Shown here in pieces: positions 27,765-35,915 of a stretch of 64,000 nucleotides of DNA (its first letter is position 1; each line of letters opens with the position of its first letter). This stretch comes from JAXLYE01 sp046351595 (GTDB lineage: Bacteria > Myxococcota_A > Polyangia > Palsa-1104 > JAEUJZ01), in contig JAXLYE010000003.1 of assembly GCA_046351595.1 (NCBI GenBank), forward strand, positions 310,001 to 374,000, written 5' to 3'. Below the pieces are notes generated by a model. The model worked only from the letters and a program-made list of their open reading frames with translations. It was not told the origin of the DNA and searched no databases. The position numbers and the translations under genes are program-made.

Positions 27765-28175
27765 GTGGCCAAGGCAAAAGACATCTCGCGGTGGTTCTCT
27801 TCCGTCGGCGGCGCAGTTGCAGTGCTCATGCCCAAAGGGTTGTGCCCGATCTGCGTGGCTGCATCAGGAGGGATGCTCGCTTCGCTCGGCCTAGGCTTCC
27901 TTTTGGTCGAGCGAAACGTGCGCTGGATCCTCGGGCTGACGCTGACGATCGGGCTGATCGGATTCGTCCTGTCGGCACGCCGTCATCGTCGCTGGTGGAC
28001 CCTCGCGTTGGGAGTCGTCGCAGCCGCGACCACGATGATCGGTCGGCTGCTCTTCAGCAACCCGGTGCTCTACAGCGGGATGGTCCTGCTCATCGGGGCG
28101 ATGGGGGCCGATCTTTGGGCACGTCGGCATCCATGGGTGCCGCTCGTGCAGATTCGACTGAGACGAGGTGCATGA
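27765..28175 (+). CDS. MerC-like inner-membrane protein (mercury/metal uptake)
   Basis: 136 residues starting at GTG 27765, 6 nt after the -10. Four membrane helices are visible. The first carries GLCPICVAASGGMLASLGLGFL, equivalent to the metal-binding Cys pair of MerC (CAMCFPAAASLGAAIGLGFL in my memory), which brings Hg(II) into the cell for reduction. No merA, merT or merP lies nearby, so the classical detoxification pathway is incomplete here and the substrate could be another thiophilic metal. The C-terminus RIRLRRGA is basic and cytoplasmic. Its TGA overlaps the next gene's ATG (ATGA). Confidence 0.75.
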   Translation: MAKAKDISRWFSSVGGAVAVLMPKGLCPICVAASGGMLASLGLGFLLVERNVRWILGLTLTIGLIGFVLSARRHRRWWTLALGVVAAATTMIGRLLFSNPVLYSGMVLLIGAMGADLWARRHPWVPLVQIRLRRGA

Positions 28176-28429
28176 TGAAGAACGTCGAAGTGTTCACCGC
28201 AGGATGCCCCTGCTGCGACGAGGCCGTGACCGCCGTGAAGGCCGCAGCGTGCTCAGGGTGCAACGTGCAGGTTCGAGACATGAAGGACCCGAGCGTTGCA
28301 GCCGACGCCAAGAGGTACGGGATCAAGCGTGTCCCGGCCGTCGTCATCGACGGAAAGCTGGCTGACTGCTGCGCGAGCGGAGGCATCGACATCGACACGC
28401 TGCGCAGCATGGGCCTCGGAAGTCCCTGA
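28172..28429 (+). CDS. small glutaredoxin/thioredoxin-like protein
   Basis: 85 residues, start codon overlapping the MerC-like stop. Motifs: VEVFTAGCPCCDEAV (active site CPCC), a second pair AACSGCNV, KRVPAVVIDGKLADCC with the cis-Pro loop of the thioredoxin fold, and a terminal CC. Small proteins of this kind sit in mer and ars operons and may transfer metal or electrons to a reductase. Five additional cysteines beyond the active site suggest metal binding. Cytoplasmic, as no signal peptide is present. There is a second in-frame ATG 3 nt later. Confidence 0.8.
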   Translation: MMKNVEVFTAGCPCCDEAVTAVKAAACSGCNVQVRDMKDPSVAADAKRYGIKRVPAVVIDGKLADCCASGGIDIDTLRSMGLGSP

Positions 28430-28556
28430 CCTCGCAGCACCGACCTCTCCGGCGCGCGCAACGCCCGACTTTCTCTTCGGCTGGCAGGCCCAGGCGGCAA
28501 ACCCGCCGCTCGGGCCAGCTTGCCGTCGTCGTCGGCCACCTGCCTCTTCATTCCAC

Positions 28557-28574
28557 ACGATATTATGATATCGT
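28557..28574 (+). promoter_or_regulatory. ArsR-type operator
   Basis: ACGATAT, 4-nt spacer TATG, ATATCGT: a perfect AT-rich dyad in otherwise GC-rich DNA, ending 9 bp before the arsR start. Position and composition fit an autoregulatory ArsR/SmtB site. Confidence 0.72.
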
Positions 28575-28583
28575 TATGTCCAC

Positions 28584-28949
28584 ATGAACCAAGCGAGCAT
28601 CCAGATCGAAGTGCGCCCGCTCGCGCGCCTCTTCCGCGCGCTGGGGGATGAGACGCGGCTGCGCATCGTGGCGCTTCTCTCGCACGGCGAGCTGTGCGTC
28701 TGCCACATCCAAGAGGCCCTCGGGCTGTCGCAGCCGAACACCTCGCGCCAGCTCGGCGTGCTGCGCGCCGCGGGCGTCGTTGACTCGCGCCGCGAAGGCG
28801 GCTGGGCCTACTACAAGCTCGCCGAGCAGAGCGACGAGGAGTGCCAGCACCACCTCAGCGCGCTGACCGAGGCGTTCGCCCGCAAGCGCACCCTGCGCAC
28901 CGAGATCAAGCGCCTGTGCCAGAAGACCGGCCCGGATGCCTGCTGCTAA
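28584..28949 (+). CDS. arsR: ArsR-family arsenic-responsive repressor
   Basis: 121 residues. Winged-helix repressor (LARLFRALGDETRLRIVALL; recognition helix SQPNTSRQLGVLRAAGVV). The inducer site is the classic ELCVCHI motif (CxC in the alpha3 helix), and the C-terminus adds a second cysteine group (RLCQ, DACC) that could complete the three-coordinate As(III) site. Derepresses the downstream acr3-arsM-arsC genes on arsenite binding. An AT-rich dyad overlaps the presumed promoter. The following gene starts about 10 bp after the stop. Confidence 0.92.
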   Translation: MNQASIQIEVRPLARLFRALGDETRLRIVALLSHGELCVCHIQEALGLSQPNTSRQLGVLRAAGVVDSRREGGWAYYKLAEQSDEECQHHLSALTEAFARKRTLRTEIKRLCQKTGPDACC

Positions 28950-28959
28950 GGAACCCGCC

Positions 28960-30012
28960 ATGGAAGACCGCCCGGTCAGCAAACTCTCCACCATCGATCG
29001 CTTCCTGCCTCTCTGGATCTTCTTGGCGATGGCTCTGGGCCTCGGGCTCGGCCGCATCTGGCCGGAGCTGGGTCCGGCGCTCGACCGTGTGAAGGTCGAC
29101 ACTGTATCGCTGCCGATCGCCCTGGGCCTGTTGTGGATGATGTACCCGGTGCTGGCGAAGGTGCGGTACGGCGAGCTGGGCCACCTGACCGCGCGCCCGA
29201 AGCTCATCGCCATGTCGCTGATCTTCAACTGGATCATCGGCCCGCTGGTGATGTTCGCGTTGGCTTGGCTGTTCTTGCCGGACCTGCCGCACTACCGCAC
29301 GGGCCTGATCCTCATCGGGCTGGCGCGCTGCATCGCGATGGTGCTGATCTGGAACCTGCTCGCCTGCGGCAGCAACGAGCTGGCGGCGGTGCTGGTCGCG
29401 CTCAACTCCGTGTTCCAGATCCTGTTCTACTCGGTGCTGGGCTGGCTCTTCATCACCGTCATCCCGGGCTGGCTGGGCGCGGACGCAGGCACGTTCCACG
29501 TCTCGATGTGGAGCATCGCCAAGAGCGTGCTGATCTTCCTCGGCGTGCCGCTGGTGGCCGGGGCGCTCACGAGGATCCTGCTGGTGCGGCGCCGCGGAGA
29601 AGAGTGGTACGAGAAGGTCTTCCTGCCGCGGCTCGGGCCGACGGCGCTGCTCGGCCTCCTCTACACGATCGTGCTCATGTTCGCGATGCAGGGGGACAAG
29701 ATCCTGGCGCACCCGCTCGATGTGGTGCGCATCGCGGTGCCGCTCTTGATCTACTTCGCGGTGATCTTCGTCTCGTCGTTCCTCATCGCCCAGCGCATGG
29801 GCTTTCGCTACGAGGAGACGGCGGCTCTGGCTTTCACCGCAGCGGGCAACAACTTCGAGCTGGCGATCGCGGTGGCGGTCGGCGTCTTCGGCATCGCCTC
29901 CGGTGAGGCGCTGGCCGGCGTCGTGGGTCCGCTCATCGAGGTGCCGGCGCTGATCGCGCTGGTCTACCTGTCGCTGTGGCTGAAGCGGCGGCTGTGGCCG
30001 GCGGTTGTATAG
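28960..30012 (+). CDS. acr3: ACR3-family arsenite efflux permease
   Basis: 350 residues from ATG 28960 (SD AAGGA at 28948; an overlapping ATG at 28936 is possible). Ten membrane helices; LSTIDRFLPLWIFLAMALGLGLG at the N-terminus and the conserved cysteine in RCIAMVLIWNLLACGSNE (helix 4) and FTAAGNNFELAIAVAVG (helix 9) are ACR3 hallmarks. Extrudes As(OH)3 with the proton gradient. Second gene of arsR-acr3-arsM-arsC. Normal length for the bacterial ACR3 group. Confidence 0.95.
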   Translation: MEDRPVSKLSTIDRFLPLWIFLAMALGLGLGRIWPELGPALDRVKVDTVSLPIALGLLWMMYPVLAKVRYGELGHLTARPKLIAMSLIFNWIIGPLVMFALAWLFLPDLPHYRTGLILIGLARCIAMVLIWNLLACGSNELAAVLVALNSVFQILFYSVLGWLFITVIPGWLGADAGTFHVSMWSIAKSVLIFLGVPLVAGALTRILLVRRRGEEWYEKVFLPRLGPTALLGLLYTIVLMFAMQGDKILAHPLDVVRIAVPLLIYFAVIFVSSFLIAQRMGFRYEETAALAFTAAGNNFELAIAVAVGVFGIASGEALAGVVGPLIEVPALIALVYLSLWLKRRLWPAVV

Positions 30013-30067
30013 GCACTGACGCACTTTGAACGCTGCGGCCGAGCCGCAGCCCAGGGGAGAGCTAGCC

Positions 30068-30937
30068 ATGTCGAACGGAGAGACCGGAAGCGGCGATGTG
30101 CGGGCGATCGTGCGGGAGAAGTACGGAGAGGCGGCCCGCGCCGTGAGCCGCGGCAAGACCGGATCGTGCTGCGGCCCCAGCAGCAGCGCGTGCGGACCGA
30201 GCGCCAAGGACGCGATCACACGCGACCTGTACAGCGACCAGGAAGCCGCCGAGCTGCCAGAGAGCGCGGTGCTCGCCTCGCTGGGCTGCGGCAACCCGAC
30301 GGCGCTAGCGACGCTGCAGCCCGGCGAGGTCGTGCTGGACCTGGGCAGCGGCGGCGGCATCGACGTGCTCTTGTCCGCGCGCCGCGTCGGGCCGACCGGG
30401 TTCGCCTATGGCCTCGACATGACCGACGACATGCTGGCGCTGGCCGAGAAGAACAAGGCCGAGGCGGGCGTGCAGAACGTCAAGTTCCTCAAGGGCCACA
30501 TCGAAGAGATCCCGCTGCCCGACAACAGCGTCGACGTGATCATCTCCAACTGCGTGATCAACCTGTCCAGCGACAAGGATCGTGTGCTGCGCGAGGCGTT
30601 CCGGGTGCTCAAGCCGGGCGGGCGCTTCGCGGTCTCGGACGTGGTGGTCGAGGGCGAGCTGCCGCAGGCGGTGCGGACGGACATGGAAGCCTACGTCGGC
30701 TGCGTGGCGGGTGCGCTGGAAGCCAGCGACTACCGCGCCCGGCTGGGTCGCGCCGGCTTCGTCGATGCGTCGATCGAGCCGACGCGGCGCTATCTCTTCT
30801 CGGACCTGGAGGAGTCGGCCTGCAGCAGCGCCGCTATCGCCAAGCTGACCCAGGAAGAGCGGGCTGCTCTCGATGGTCGAGTCATGGGCGCCTTCATCCG
30901 CGCGACCAAGCCGCAGTCGCCCCCGAGCCAGGCTTGA
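30068..30937 (+). CDS. arsM: arsenite S-adenosylmethionine methyltransferase
   Basis: 289 residues from ATG 30068 (AGGGGAGAGCTAGCC upstream). Methylates As(III) to mono-, di- and trimethyl species that are volatile or exported. SAM motif I is VVLDLGSGGGIDVLL (~92), then GLDMTDDMLALAEKN. The arsenic-binding cysteines are present: TGSCCGPSSSACGP near residue 35, SNCVINLS (~162) and AYVGCVAGAL (~215), as in known ArsM enzymes. The next gene's TTG start overlaps this stop. All three catalytic cysteines are retained, so it should be active. Confidence 0.93.
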   Translation: MSNGETGSGDVRAIVREKYGEAARAVSRGKTGSCCGPSSSACGPSAKDAITRDLYSDQEAAELPESAVLASLGCGNPTALATLQPGEVVLDLGSGGGIDVLLSARRVGPTGFAYGLDMTDDMLALAEKNKAEAGVQNVKFLKGHIEEIPLPDNSVDVIISNCVINLSSDKDRVLREAFRVLKPGGRFAVSDVVVEGELPQAVRTDMEAYVGCVAGALEASDYRARLGRAGFVDASIEPTRRYLFSDLEESACSSAAIAKLTQEERAALDGRVMGAFIRATKPQSPPSQA

Positions 30938-31377
30938 GCAGCACGGCCTCCGACAAGGCCACGGCGCCTGCGGTCGTCCTCTTCGCCTGCGTCCACAACG
31001 CTGGGCGCTCGCAGATGGCGGCGGCGCTGTTCAACCAGCTCGCCGATCCTGCCAAGGCCCGCGCCCTCTCAGCAGGCACGCAGCCGGCGGAGCGTGTGCA
31101 TCCCGAGGTCGTAGCGGCCCTAGGTGAATTGGGCATCGACGTGACGGGCGTGCGACCGCAGCGGCTCACGACCGAGCTGGCGCAAGGCGCGAGCCTGCTC
31201 ATCACCATGGGCTGCGGCGATGCCTGCCCGATGGTCCCCGGCCTGCGCCGGGATGACTGGCCGCTGTCCGACCCCAAGGGCCAGCCGATTGAGCGCGTGC
31301 GAGAGATCCGCCAGGAGATTAGTGAACGGATAGTCCGCCTAGTCATCGGGCAGGGGTGGGACCGCGCTCCTCGATAG
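30934..31377 (+). CDS. arsC: arsenate reductase, low-molecular-weight phosphatase type
   Basis: 147 residues from TTG 30934, overlapping the arsM stop as TTGA. The P-loop is FACVHNAGRSQMA (Cys-x5-Arg with Ser), the active-site Cys loop of LMW-phosphatase-fold ArsC. Further cysteines are in MGCGDACPMVPG, as in thioredoxin-coupled ArsC that relays electrons through a Cys triad. The Asp general acid appears in the DDWPLSDPKG loop. Reduces As(V) to As(III) for Acr3 and ArsM. Its 3' end overlaps the tail of the opposite-strand gene by 35 bp. Confidence 0.92.
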   Translation: MSSTASDKATAPAVVLFACVHNAGRSQMAAALFNQLADPAKARALSAGTQPAERVHPEVVAALGELGIDVTGVRPQRLTTELAQGASLLITMGCGDACPMVPGLRRDDWPLSDPKGQPIERVREIRQEISERIVRLVIGQGWDRAPR

Positions 31378-32653
31378 GAGGAGAGGACGCACTATTTTGC
31401 GTCTGAACAAAAGCATCAACCAAGCCCCGGATCACATCAGCAATCTGTGTCGGCGGTTGTTCCGGATTGGCTTGAGACCGCCGGTTCGCTTCGGCCTGCA
31501 ATGCCTTGAGCTGGTCAGCGGATAAGGCCACGCCGAACTTCTGCTCGCTCTGCTTCGTCGTAACTGGCGGAGCCGGCCACTGAGAACTCGCATACCCCAC
31601 TTGCTTGGACTGAGGGGTCCGCGGCGCGGAGCTTGATGGAACAAACTTAACTTTAGGGGCCAAGAGCAGCTCGATGAGGCTCGATGACAAGCTATTCTGT
31701 TCGCCACCCAAGGCAATTCGCATCTTCCATAGCATGGAAGCAAGGTGGGGAAGAGCGTTCAACCACCTGGCAGCGTCCTCCATGGTGTAACAGAAATCAG
31801 GTGGATCCCAATGCGTCATATGGTTGCGGAGGGCTTTAACCTCATCAAACGCTGCCAGCTCTTCTTTGGCGTACTGCACCGAGGTTTTCCCGATGTAGTT
31901 CACCCACTTGAGCTTCTTTTTGAGGCTGCCGCCAAAACGAGGGGAAAGTTCCTCGAGTTTATCGGCGTCAAATGGAGCCCAACCCGGAAGAGGATCGTAC
32001 TCACACTTGATGTAGATTTGATGGAGGGTTATGTCCACCAAGGAGATACAGTTCGAGCAGTACGAGCGCAGGTAGTCGAACCAGTCATCGTCTTGAAAAC
32101 TGGCGCTTGTCGTCACTAAAGCGTGCCTGAGCTTGGCAATTCGGCGCTGCAACGAGCCTTGACATGAGCTGAACATCTTTCCTTCGCGATCCAGACAAAT
32201 CTCGATAGGTAGCTGTTTGATGGTGCCGTGTGTTAGCTTGTAGGCGCTGCCTGTAAAATTATTGAGACCTATACCAAAGTCGGTCTCCAGCCAAGGACAG
32301 ATGAGCATATAAAGATTGAACTTGTTGTGGTCGAAGCCTCTTGTCTGCGAAATGTGCTGCTCGAAATCTTTGAAGGTTAGCTGGCCCGAGGTCAGAAGCT
32401 GCCCATTGTTGGCTCGCCGTGATAGCTCGAAACGTCCTTGCTTCTGCCAATGAGATTTCGACTTATTGATGCCCGTGTACTGGAAGAGCACGGCGCGAGT
32501 GATCTGGCGAACCAGTTCTCCGTCGGGTGGAGAGGTGGCGTACTCTAAGAATTGGTGCTGGCTCTTTGGCGGCGGGCTGCTGGCAGAACCGGGCTCTGTC
32601 TGGACTCCTTGCGCCGAGGTGGGTTCGCTTGCCGAGGGAGTATCGCTGGCCAT
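31343..32653 (-). CDS. unrecognised protein with HEPN-like RNHMTH motif
   Basis: 436 residues from ATG 32653 (SD AGGAAGG 9-10 nt upstream). I do not recognise the family. Ser/Pro-rich ends (residues ~1-35 and ~350-436) flank a helical core rich in Trp, Tyr and Phe. The core contains EVKALRNHMTHWDPP (about residue 287), which fits the R-x4-H consensus of HEPN ribonucleases and related HEPN domains, with a polar residue after Arg. Cysteines: DYLRSYCSNCISL (~205). It is more AT-rich than the neighbouring ars genes, and it is convergent with arsC. A defence or toxin role is a guess from the motif; no partner gene is adjacent. Confidence 0.6.
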   Translation of the reverse strand: MASDTPSASEPTSAQGVQTEPGSASSPPPKSQHQFLEYATSPPDGELVRQITRAVLFQYTGINKSKSHWQKQGRFELSRRANNGQLLTSGQLTFKDFEQHISQTRGFDHNKFNLYMLICPWLETDFGIGLNNFTGSAYKLTHGTIKQLPIEICLDREGKMFSSCQGSLQRRIAKLRHALVTTSASFQDDDWFDYLRSYCSNCISLVDITLHQIYIKCEYDPLPGWAPFDADKLEELSPRFGGSLKKKLKWVNYIGKTSVQYAKEELAAFDEVKALRNHMTHWDPPDFCYTMEDAARWLNALPHLASMLWKMRIALGGEQNSLSSSLIELLLAPKVKFVPSSSAPRTPQSKQVGYASSQWPAPPVTTKQSEQKFGVALSADQLKALQAEANRRSQANPEQPPTQIADVIRGLVDAFVQTQNSASSPPIEERGPTPAR

Positions 32654-32752
32654 AGGGATCACCCTTCCTAAACGAGAAGAATCAGGCGCGCTCGTCGCCG
32701 CAGAGTCCTATTGATCCGCGCGCCGACCAAGAATTCGCGAGCAAGAGCAGGC

Positions 32753-34036
32753 TTACCTCGCTGGCCTTGGCAACGCTCGCGGATGTTCTCGCCGGCGCCG
32801 AAGCCAGAGTGCGGGCAGCGCTGCCAGGAACAGGATGAGGGGGCTGATCGGCCCGCGAGCCGTCGTACCTGTCGCAGCCTGGCAGCCCCCAGAGTTCATC
32901 GGCGTCTCGGTTGGGCTGCTCCTCTGATCCAGATCAATCCCGAGCTGGTCAGCGTACTGCCGCCAGATTCCAGGGCAGATTTTCGAGACGGGAGTCTCGG
33001 GGGGACACGCGAGAGGTTCCTTTGTGTCGTGGAACTGGAAGACCTTGGTGAAGCTGGACGCATCGCTTGAGAGCCGCGCGATGGCGGCTTGGTCGGGGGC
33101 ATAGTTCCACGCGCAGGCGTAGAGCGTCCCGTTGTGCGGGGACACGCACTGCGCGCTCGACAGCGACGGAAGCGGAGCCAGAGCCGCCGTTGCTTTGGCG
33201 GCGAACAGGCCCTTGGTGGTCGCGACGAAGAGCTGATCGCTGGCGGCGTCGAGCTGGACCTCCTGGATCTTGCCCGGAGTCCGCATGGCCTCGGTGAACG
33301 GCCCTCCTGCTTCACTGCGCAGGAGCACATCGCCTGCATCCATCGGCACGCGCAGGAACACCCGATCCGTCGCCCGTGGGTCAATGAACACAGGGGCGAA
33401 ACTGTAGAAAGGCTTTCCGTCCACCGGCTCGCTGAGCATGCGCGGCACGAATGAGGCGCCGCCATCTTTGGATGTGTACAGCACGGCCTTGCGCGGCATG
33501 TCCTGGGTCATGGCGCTCACGAGCACCGTGCGCCCATCGGCCGAGATCGCAAGCCCGGCGGGCAGCTCGGTGGCCAGCGCGTGGGATTGCTGCCACGTCC
33601 GTCCCTGATCGTCGCTGAACCACAGGCCGCTGTCCTTCCCGGCGGCTGAGTCGTTGGCGAGCACCCACACTCGCGGCTTGGTCGGATCGGCTGTGATCGC
33701 GACCGCATCAAGCGTGTTCACGGGCGCCGAGACTGTCCCCCACGAGCAGCCTGCATCCCGTGATACGGACACGCCCGTCCGGTCCGTAGCAAAGAGCGTC
33801 CCATCGCTGAGGATGGCCCACTTGCGCTGCTGGTTGAGGTTGATCGCTTCCTCGCAGATCCAGCGCCAGGGGCCGCCTTCGGTACCGATGAACAGGCCCC
33901 AATACGCCGCGGGCACCATCATCGTGTCGCCCTGCCAGTAGATCTGCTGCGCGATGGGCAAGCTGCCGTGCGCGTAGACGGACGTGGGCGTGTGGCTGGC
34001 GAGCGAGAGGAGCAGTGCAAGAGCGGCCCGTTTCAT
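32753..34036 (-). CDS. exported BNR/beta-propeller protein with MYXO-CTERM-like end
   Basis: 427 residues from ATG 34036. Signal peptide MKRAALALLLSLASHTPTSVYA. The body holds several BNR/Asp-box-like repeats (VSRDAGCSWGTV, FSDDQGRTWQQS, SKDGGASFVPR) forming a propeller similar to photosynthesis-system-II-assembly/sialidase-like folds. The end is a sorting tail: a Cys within SGGCQAAT, hydrophobic helix GPISPLILFLAALPALWL, then RRRRE, the pattern of MYXO-CTERM proteins displayed on the myxobacterial surface. Lies between the HEPN-like gene and a CDF exporter; relation to metals is unclear. Confidence 0.8.
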   Translation of the reverse strand: MKRAALALLLSLASHTPTSVYAHGSLPIAQQIYWQGDTMMVPAAYWGLFIGTEGGPWRWICEEAINLNQQRKWAILSDGTLFATDRTGVSVSRDAGCSWGTVSAPVNTLDAVAITADPTKPRVWVLANDSAAGKDSGLWFSDDQGRTWQQSHALATELPAGLAISADGRTVLVSAMTQDMPRKAVLYTSKDGGASFVPRMLSEPVDGKPFYSFAPVFIDPRATDRVFLRVPMDAGDVLLRSEAGGPFTEAMRTPGKIQEVQLDAASDQLFVATTKGLFAAKATAALAPLPSLSSAQCVSPHNGTLYACAWNYAPDQAAIARLSSDASSFTKVFQFHDTKEPLACPPETPVSKICPGIWRQYADQLGIDLDQRSSPTETPMNSGGCQAATGTTARGPISPLILFLAALPALWLRRRREHPRALPRPAR

Positions 34037-34178
34037 GCGCGCACGATACCGCGGGCGCCCGGGGTGTCCAGCCTGTCGCGGCGCAGCGCTAGCTCCTGCC
34101 AAGGCCGCGCCGCGCGTCGCCAGCGCTGACTGAGGCGACGCTGCTAGGCGACCCTGCTAGCCTCACAGGGAGGGCACG

Positions 34179-35123
34179 ATGAGCCACGATCACGACCATG
34201 ACCACGACTCTGACCACTCTCATGGGCACGGGCATGATCACCGACCGAGCCGCTCCGTCGCCGCGAAGAACAAGGGCCGCCTCAGCATCGTGCTCGCGCT
34301 GACGACCGTCTACATGATCGCCGAGGTCATCGCCGGCCTGTGGACCGGCAGCCTGGCGCTGTTGGCAGACGCAGGGCACATGCTGACGGATGCCGCGGGC
34401 GTCGGGCTGGCGCTGCTCGCGGTGTGGTTCGGCGAGCGGCCCGCGACGCCGCAGCGGACCTACGGGTTCCACCGCGCCGAGATCCTTGCCGCTCTGGCCA
34501 ATGCCGTCGTGCTGCTCGTCCTCTCGGTGTTCGTGGTGTGGGAGGCGTATCGCCGCTTCCGCGCGCCGCCTGTCGTCAACAGCGGGCCGATGCTCCTGGT
34601 TGCCGCGCTCGGGCTGGTGGTCAACGCCGCGGGGCTCCTGGTGCTGCGCGGGGGATCCAAGACGAGCCTCAACCTCAAGGGGGCCTACTACGAGCTGCTC
34701 TCCGACGCCCTTGCCTCCGTCGGCGTGATACTCGCCGCCGCGGTCATGTGGGCGACGGGCTGGTACTACGCGGACCCGCTGATCTCAGCGGCCATCGGCC
34801 TGTTCATCGTGCCGCGGACGTGGCGCCTGCTGAAGGAAGCGGTGCATATCCTGCTCGAGGGCGTGCCCCCGGGCATGGACCTGGAAGAGGTGCGCACCAC
34901 GCTCGGCCGCGTCCCCGGCGTCGTGACCATCCACGATCTGCACGTCTGGGCGCTGACCTCGGGGATGAACGCGGCCAGCTTGCATGCGGTCCTCGCCGAC
35001 GGCGCCGACTTCGACGAGGTAGGCCGAGCGCTGCGTGCGCAGGCGCGGGCCGCGTTCGACATCGAGCACATCACCGTCCAGGTCGAGCGCGCCGGCTGCG
35101 CTCCCAACGAGACGCACAGGTAG
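34179..35123 (+). CDS. CDF cation efflux protein (CzcD/ZitB-like)
   Basis: 314 residues. The N-terminus is His-rich (MSHDHDHDHDSDHSHGHGHDH), then six membrane helices. Metal-site signatures: LLADAGHMLTDAAGVG (helix 2, HxxxD) and LLSDALASVGVILAA (helix 5, with Asp in place of the HxxxD His as DxxxS). The cytoplasmic ferredoxin-like domain ends with HDLHVWALTSG and FDIEHITVQVE. Exports Zn(II), Cd(II) or Co(II) against protons. A CDF helix-5 motif normally contains HxxxD; the DxxxS variant seen here may alter selectivity. The stop is 14 bp from the opposite-strand cytochrome gene. Confidence 0.9.
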   Translation: MSHDHDHDHDSDHSHGHGHDHRPSRSVAAKNKGRLSIVLALTTVYMIAEVIAGLWTGSLALLADAGHMLTDAAGVGLALLAVWFGERPATPQRTYGFHRAEILAALANAVVLLVLSVFVVWEAYRRFRAPPVVNSGPMLLVAALGLVVNAAGLLVLRGGSKTSLNLKGAYYELLSDALASVGVILAAAVMWATGWYYADPLISAAIGLFIVPRTWRLLKEAVHILLEGVPPGMDLEEVRTTLGRVPGVVTIHDLHVWALTSGMNAASLHAVLADGADFDEVGRALRAQARAAFDIEHITVQVERAGCAPNETHR

Positions 35124-35137
35124 CCGGGCGCCAACCG

Positions 35138-35842
35138 TTACCGCAGGACGTAGGTCGCAAGGTCCGCCAGCTCGGCGTCGCTCAGGACTTCCTGGCTGTA
35201 GAACGGCATGACGCCGCCGATGCCGAAGAACTTTCCCTGGCGGATCTTCTGCACGACGATCCCGCGCGCGTCCGCGCCGAACACGCGCACCGTGTCATCC
35301 GGCAGGATCGAGATGCGCTCGCCGAGCCGGCCTTCGCCCGTCCGCAGGGCGCCATGGCAGTACGAGCAGGCGTCCCGGTAGAGCGCCTCGCCCCGCCCGG
35401 CCTCCCCGCCCGCGACCGCTGAGAGGTAGGCCATGTCGACGTTCTTGACGACGGTGAGCGGGCGCGCGGGCGCGGGCTCCGGCGCCAGCGAGCGGAGGTA
35501 GGCGAGCAGCGCCAGGCCCGAGGTATCGCCGGGAGGCAGTGGCTCGCCGCGCATGAAGTTCTCCAGGCAGAAGTTCACCGCGTCCTGCAGCAGCGTGTAC
35601 TCGCCGCCCCAGAAGCTCGGCCGCCCCGCAGCGCCCCGCAGCGTATAGCCGGGCAGACGCTGCCCGCCGGGGCCTGGCTCGGTCGTCGCGTGACACGTCG
35701 CACAGCGGAAGACGTTGCTGCTGCTGACCGACAGCTTCGGGTCGTTGAAGAGCTGCTCGCCGCGCTCGACGGCCTCGATCGGGCCACACGCCCCCAGGGC
35801 CACCACCATCAGCAACCCCGCGCCCGCCTTGCTTGTTCTCAT
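35138..35842 (-). CDS. di-haem cytochrome c lipoprotein
   Basis: 234 residues from ATG 35842; a longer frame to 36022 gives no signal peptide at its start. Lipobox LGACG. Two haem-binding CxxCH motifs: FRCATCHATTE (~55) and CSYCHGALR (~165); axial Met candidates include GGVMPFYS. This pattern fits a cytochrome-c-type periplasmic electron carrier, with a C-terminal LSDAELADLATYVLR helix typical of class I domains. Divergent from the beta-propeller lipoprotein gene 73 bp away; the pair may function together in periplasmic redox chemistry. Confidence 0.88.
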   Translation of the reverse strand: MRTSKAGAGLLMVVALGACGPIEAVERGEQLFNDPKLSVSSSNVFRCATCHATTEPGPGGQRLPGYTLRGAAGRPSFWGGEYTLLQDAVNFCLENFMRGEPLPPGDTSGLALLAYLRSLAPEPAPARPLTVVKNVDMAYLSAVAGGEAGRGEALYRDACSYCHGALRTGEGRLGERISILPDDTVRVFGADARGIVVQKIRQGKFFGIGGVMPFYSQEVLSDAELADLATYVLR

Positions 35843-35915
35843 ACAGCGCCGGATAGCACAGCGAGCGCCCGCTGTATACCGAGCTGGGGCGTAAGGCGCC
35901 GTGTAGACTGGCGTC

